Of a stretch of DNA of 7,293 nt, positions 5,924 through 7,293 are shown piece by piece. Location of the stretch: NCBI GenBank assembly GCA_018500075.1, contig JAHBAN010000196.1:1-7293 (forward strand). The letters are read 5' to 3'. How positions within the stretch are numbered: the stretch's first letter is position 1; every line of letters starts with the position of its first letter. Source of the stretch: Flavobacteriia bacterium (lineage in GTDB: Bacteria; Bacteroidota; Bacteroidia; Flavobacteriales; Flavobacteriaceae). The position numbers and the translations under genes are program-made. The notes below the pieces were generated by a model. It did not search any database. It was not told the origin of the DNA and saw only the letters and a list, made by a program, of their open reading frames with translations.

Positions 5924-6310
5924 ATGCTGGTTTTGAGCGATTTTGCGGGGCGTTGGACGCTGTCGCGGCGGATTGTGCCGGCGGCGGGGGCACCGGCGCG
6001 GTTTGAGGGCGTGGCGCTCTGGGCCTGCGAGGGGGCCTATGAGGAGCGTGGCCTTTTGACTGTGCAGGGCCAGCCGCCTCTACAGGCGGAGCGGCGCTAC
6101 CGCTGGGATGCCGATTTGAATGTCTTTTTTGAGGACGGGCGGTTTTTTCATCAGGTGCCGCCGCAGGGCGGGGCCACGGGGCATTGGTGTGCGCCGGATC
6201 AATATGATGTGGTTTATGATTTTGCCGGCTGGCCGCGCTTTGAGGTGCGCTGGCAGGTGCGCGGGCCTCGCAAAAATTATGAAATGATTTCGCATTATTC
6301 TCGCGAATAA
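5924..6310 (+). CDS. DUF6314-family protein
   Basis: This 128-aa protein resembles the small DUF6314 family common in Rhodobacterales. Recognisable pieces are LSDFAGRWTLSRRI (4-17), RFEG (26-29), QAERRYRW (54-61), FFEDGRFFHQV (68-78), GHWCAPDQYDVVYDF (86-100) and GPRKNYEMISHYSR (114-127). There is no signal peptide or membrane segment, so it should be cytosolic. The alternating pattern with many aromatic residues suggests a mostly beta fold, perhaps a small barrel, but the function is unknown. The ATG has no evident Shine-Dalgarno; it is kept because the conserved N-terminus starts directly after it. It is transcribed away from purB and lies 68 nt before bioY, so the two could form an operon. 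Confidence 0.82.
   Translation: MLVLSDFAGRWTLSRRIVPAAGAPARFEGVALWACEGAYEERGLLTVQGQPPLQAERRYRWDADLNVFFEDGRFFHQVPPQGGATGHWCAPDQYDVVYDFAGWPRFEVRWQVRGPRKNYEMISHYSRE
6295..6310. promoter_or_regulatory. inverted repeat at the DUF6314 stop, upstream of bioY
   Basis: TTATTC (6295-6300) and GAATAA (6305-6310) are perfect inverted repeats around TCGC. The right arm includes the TAA stop of the DUF6314 gene. The alphaproteobacterial biotin repressor BioR is known to bind a TTAT...ATAA palindrome, but its usual site is 10 bp with a 2-bp centre, while here the half sites are 8 bp apart. It may be a regulator site for bioY or a chance palindrome. Confidence 0.25.
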
Positions 6311-6378
6311 GCGGTTCTGACTTGCGAAAAACGCTTTGCTGGTGCAGAAATTGCGAGAAAAAAATGGAGGGACGTGGA

Positions 6379-6978
6379 ATGACCACTGCCGTAACGAATA
6401 AAGTATTGATCGAAACCTTCGGGGCCACATCGGGTGCCGGGCTTTGGGCCAAGCGGGTTGCGCTTGTGGTTGCGGGCGTTCTGGCGCTGGCGATCTCGGC
6501 CAAGATTGCTGTGCCGATGTGGCCGGTGCCGATCACCATGGGGACCTTTGCGGTGCTGACTCTCGGCGCGGCCTATGGGCCACGGCTCGGGCTGGCGACG
6601 ATTGCGGCCTATATGCTTGTTGGTGTGATGGGCTTTGATGTGTTTGCCGGCTCATCGGCCGAGGCCTATGGTCTGGCCTATATGATGGGTGGCACGGGTG
6701 GCTATCTGGTGGGCTATGTGCTGGCTGTGCTCGCGCTGGGCACGCTGGCGCGCATGGGCTGGGACCGCTCGGCGGGCAAAATGGCCGGTGCGATGCTGAT
6801 CGGCAATGCGCTGATCTATATCCCCGGTGTGCTCTGGCTCGGCGTGCTCTACGGCTTTGACAAGCCGCTGCTGGCCTGGGGGCTGACGCCGTTCCTGATC
6901 GGGGATGCTGTGAAGCTGGTTCTGGCGGCGATGATCCTGCCGGCGGCCTGGAAGCTTGTCGGCCGCGCCCGCGGCTAG
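6379..6978 (+). CDS. bioY: BioY, biotin-binding S component of an ECF transporter
   Basis: BioY is the membrane protein that captures biotin for uptake, alone or with the BioM ATPase and BioN. The 199-aa product has about six membrane helices and the family motifs PVPITMGTFAVLTLGAAYG (49-67), the biotin-site loop GGTGGYLVGY (104-113) and PFLIGDAVKLVLAA (171-184) with Asp176 and Lys179. The frame is open 19 codons upstream to 6322, but the ATG at 6379 has a GGAGG site 8 nt before it and gives the usual family length, so it is preferred. No bioM, bioN or biotin-synthesis gene lies in the window, so it could act as a solitary BioY or use a shared energising module. An intrinsic terminator follows 23 nt after the stop. 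Confidence 0.94.
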   Translation: MTTAVTNKVLIETFGATSGAGLWAKRVALVVAGVLALAISAKIAVPMWPVPITMGTFAVLTLGAAYGPRLGLATIAAYMLVGVMGFDVFAGSSAEAYGLAYMMGGTGGYLVGYVLAVLALGTLARMGWDRSAGKMAGAMLIGNALIYIPGVLWLGVLYGFDKPLLAWGLTPFLIGDAVKLVLAAMILPAAWKLVGRARG

Positions 6979-7001
6979 GCTTGAGACCCAAGTGAGATTT
7001 G

Positions 7002-7037
7002 GAGCGCGCCAGAGCCATCTGGCGCGCTCTTTTTTTT
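7002..7037 (+). terminator. intrinsic terminator of bioY
   Basis: GAGCGCGCCAGA (7002-7013) and TCTGGCGCGCTC (7018-7029) form a perfect 12-bp stem with a GCCA loop, followed directly by eight T (7030-7037). It starts 23 nt after the bioY stop. This is a classic Rho-independent terminator on the plus strand. Confidence 0.96.
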
Positions 7038-7041
7038 GGGA

Positions 7042-7068
7042 TCGGATCAGCGCGGGGCGCTGATCCGA
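7042..7068. repeat. perfect 12-bp inverted repeat after the terminator
   Basis: TCGGATCAGCGC (7042-7053) and GCGCTGATCCGA (7057-7068) are exact reverse complements around GGG. It begins 5 bp after the terminator T-run and has no T-run of its own on the plus strand. It could act as a structural or protein-binding dyad, or belong to a repeated intergenic element. Confidence 0.85.
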
Positions 7069-7069
7069 C

Positions 7070-7117
7070 CGGGGCGAGGGGGCTTTGCCCGCTCGCGCTC
7101 CCCCAGGATATTTCTGG
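7070..7117. repeat. stem-loop intergenic element
   Basis: GCGAG (7074-7078) pairs with CTCGC (7092-7096) and GGGC (7080-7083) with GCCC (7087-7090) around TTT, with one G-G mismatch. CCAG (7103-7106) and CTGG (7114-7117) make a second small stem. From memory, the phrase CCCCCAGGATATTTCTGGAAAG resembles an element often seen between genes in Roseobacter-group genomes; I could not check this here. Confidence 0.45.
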
Positions 7118-7126
7118 AAAGAAAAA

Positions 7127-7274
7127 GGCGGGACGGCGAAGCGCGGAAGGTCATGCGCGTCAGGCGTTGGCGCGGATGGCATGGGCGCGGTTGGCAAAGC
7201 GCGGGACAGTAAAGCGCGGACGGCACGGGCGCGCCGGCGAAGGCGTGGATGGCATAGCGCGGCAGGCGCTGGCG
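7127..7274. repeat. degenerate tandem array of 14-15-bp units (array C)
   Basis: About ten units can be read, most starting GCGCGG: for example GCGCGGAAGGTCAT (7141-7154), GCGCGGATGGCATGG (7170-7184), GCGCGGTTGGCAAA (7185-7198), GCGCGGACGGCACGG (7214-7228) and GCGTGGATGGCATA (7243-7256). The rough consensus is GCGCGGAYGGCAWR. The mixed 14/15-bp unit length breaks the frame and no plausible protein results on either strand. The array runs to the right adapter, so its full length is unknown. Confidence 0.7.
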
Positions 7275-7293
7275 CTGTCTCTTATACACATCT
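7275..7293 (-). other. Tn5 mosaic-end sequencing adapter (right end)
   Basis: The last 19 bases, CTGTCTCTTATACACATCT, are the reverse complement of the mosaic end found at 1-19. The two copies point inward, as expected for an untrimmed tagmentation product or a contig whose ends carry adapter. An open frame starting here (MYKRQ...) is artificial. Confidence 0.97.

Noticed and set aside
7047..7289. 80-codon minus-strand frame beginning MYKRQ
   Set aside because: Its first codons come from the adapter, and the remainder is the tandem array, stem-loops and dyad, with no domain.
1..7293. Composite transposon with 19-bp terminal inverted repeats
   Set aside because: The repeats are the engineered Tn5 mosaic end at the exact contig ends; there is no transposase or target duplication.

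Overview
The window looks like a chromosomal contig from an alphaproteobacterium of the order Rhodobacterales (the Roseobacter/Rhodobacter group). The evidence is the high-GC coding style and the combination of a DUF2927 lipoprotein, a DUF6314 protein, a divergent FliG and a lone bioY. The genus assignment is not resolvable from sequence reading alone. Both ends are artificial: positions 1-19 and 7275-7293 are inward-facing copies of the 19-bp Tn5 mosaic end used in tagmentation libraries, so only 20-7274 is genomic.

Layout. Minus strand, read in transcription order from right to left: purB (adenylosuccinate lyase, 5782-4475); a newly picked 50-aa secreted Cys-containing peptide (4400-4248) whose ribosome binding site lies inside a strong hairpin; a 379-nt non-coding spacer with two 14-bp tandem-repeat arrays and dyads; fliG (3868-2792); an EamA/DMT-family permease (2679-1813) coupled by a 6-nt gap to an LpxL/HtrB-type acyltransferase (1806-925); a spacer of about 290 nt; a possible 39-aa ORF (636-517); and a DUF2927 lipoprotein (517-20) cut off by the contig end. 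Plus strand, divergent from purB: a DUF6314 protein (5924-6310) and bioY (6379-6978), followed by a textbook intrinsic terminator (7002-7037). After that come a second perfect dyad, another stem-loop and a degenerate 14-15-bp tandem array running into the right adapter.

Functionally this is mostly housekeeping: purine biosynthesis, biotin uptake, membrane-lipid acylation, metabolite transport and one flagellar rotor part. No defence system, mobile element, CRISPR array, tRNA or rRNA was found, and I see no clear new multi-gene system. The most interesting material is between the genes: the occluded RBS of the small secreted peptide, the adjacent 14-bp arrays upstream of fliG, and the array next to the right end.
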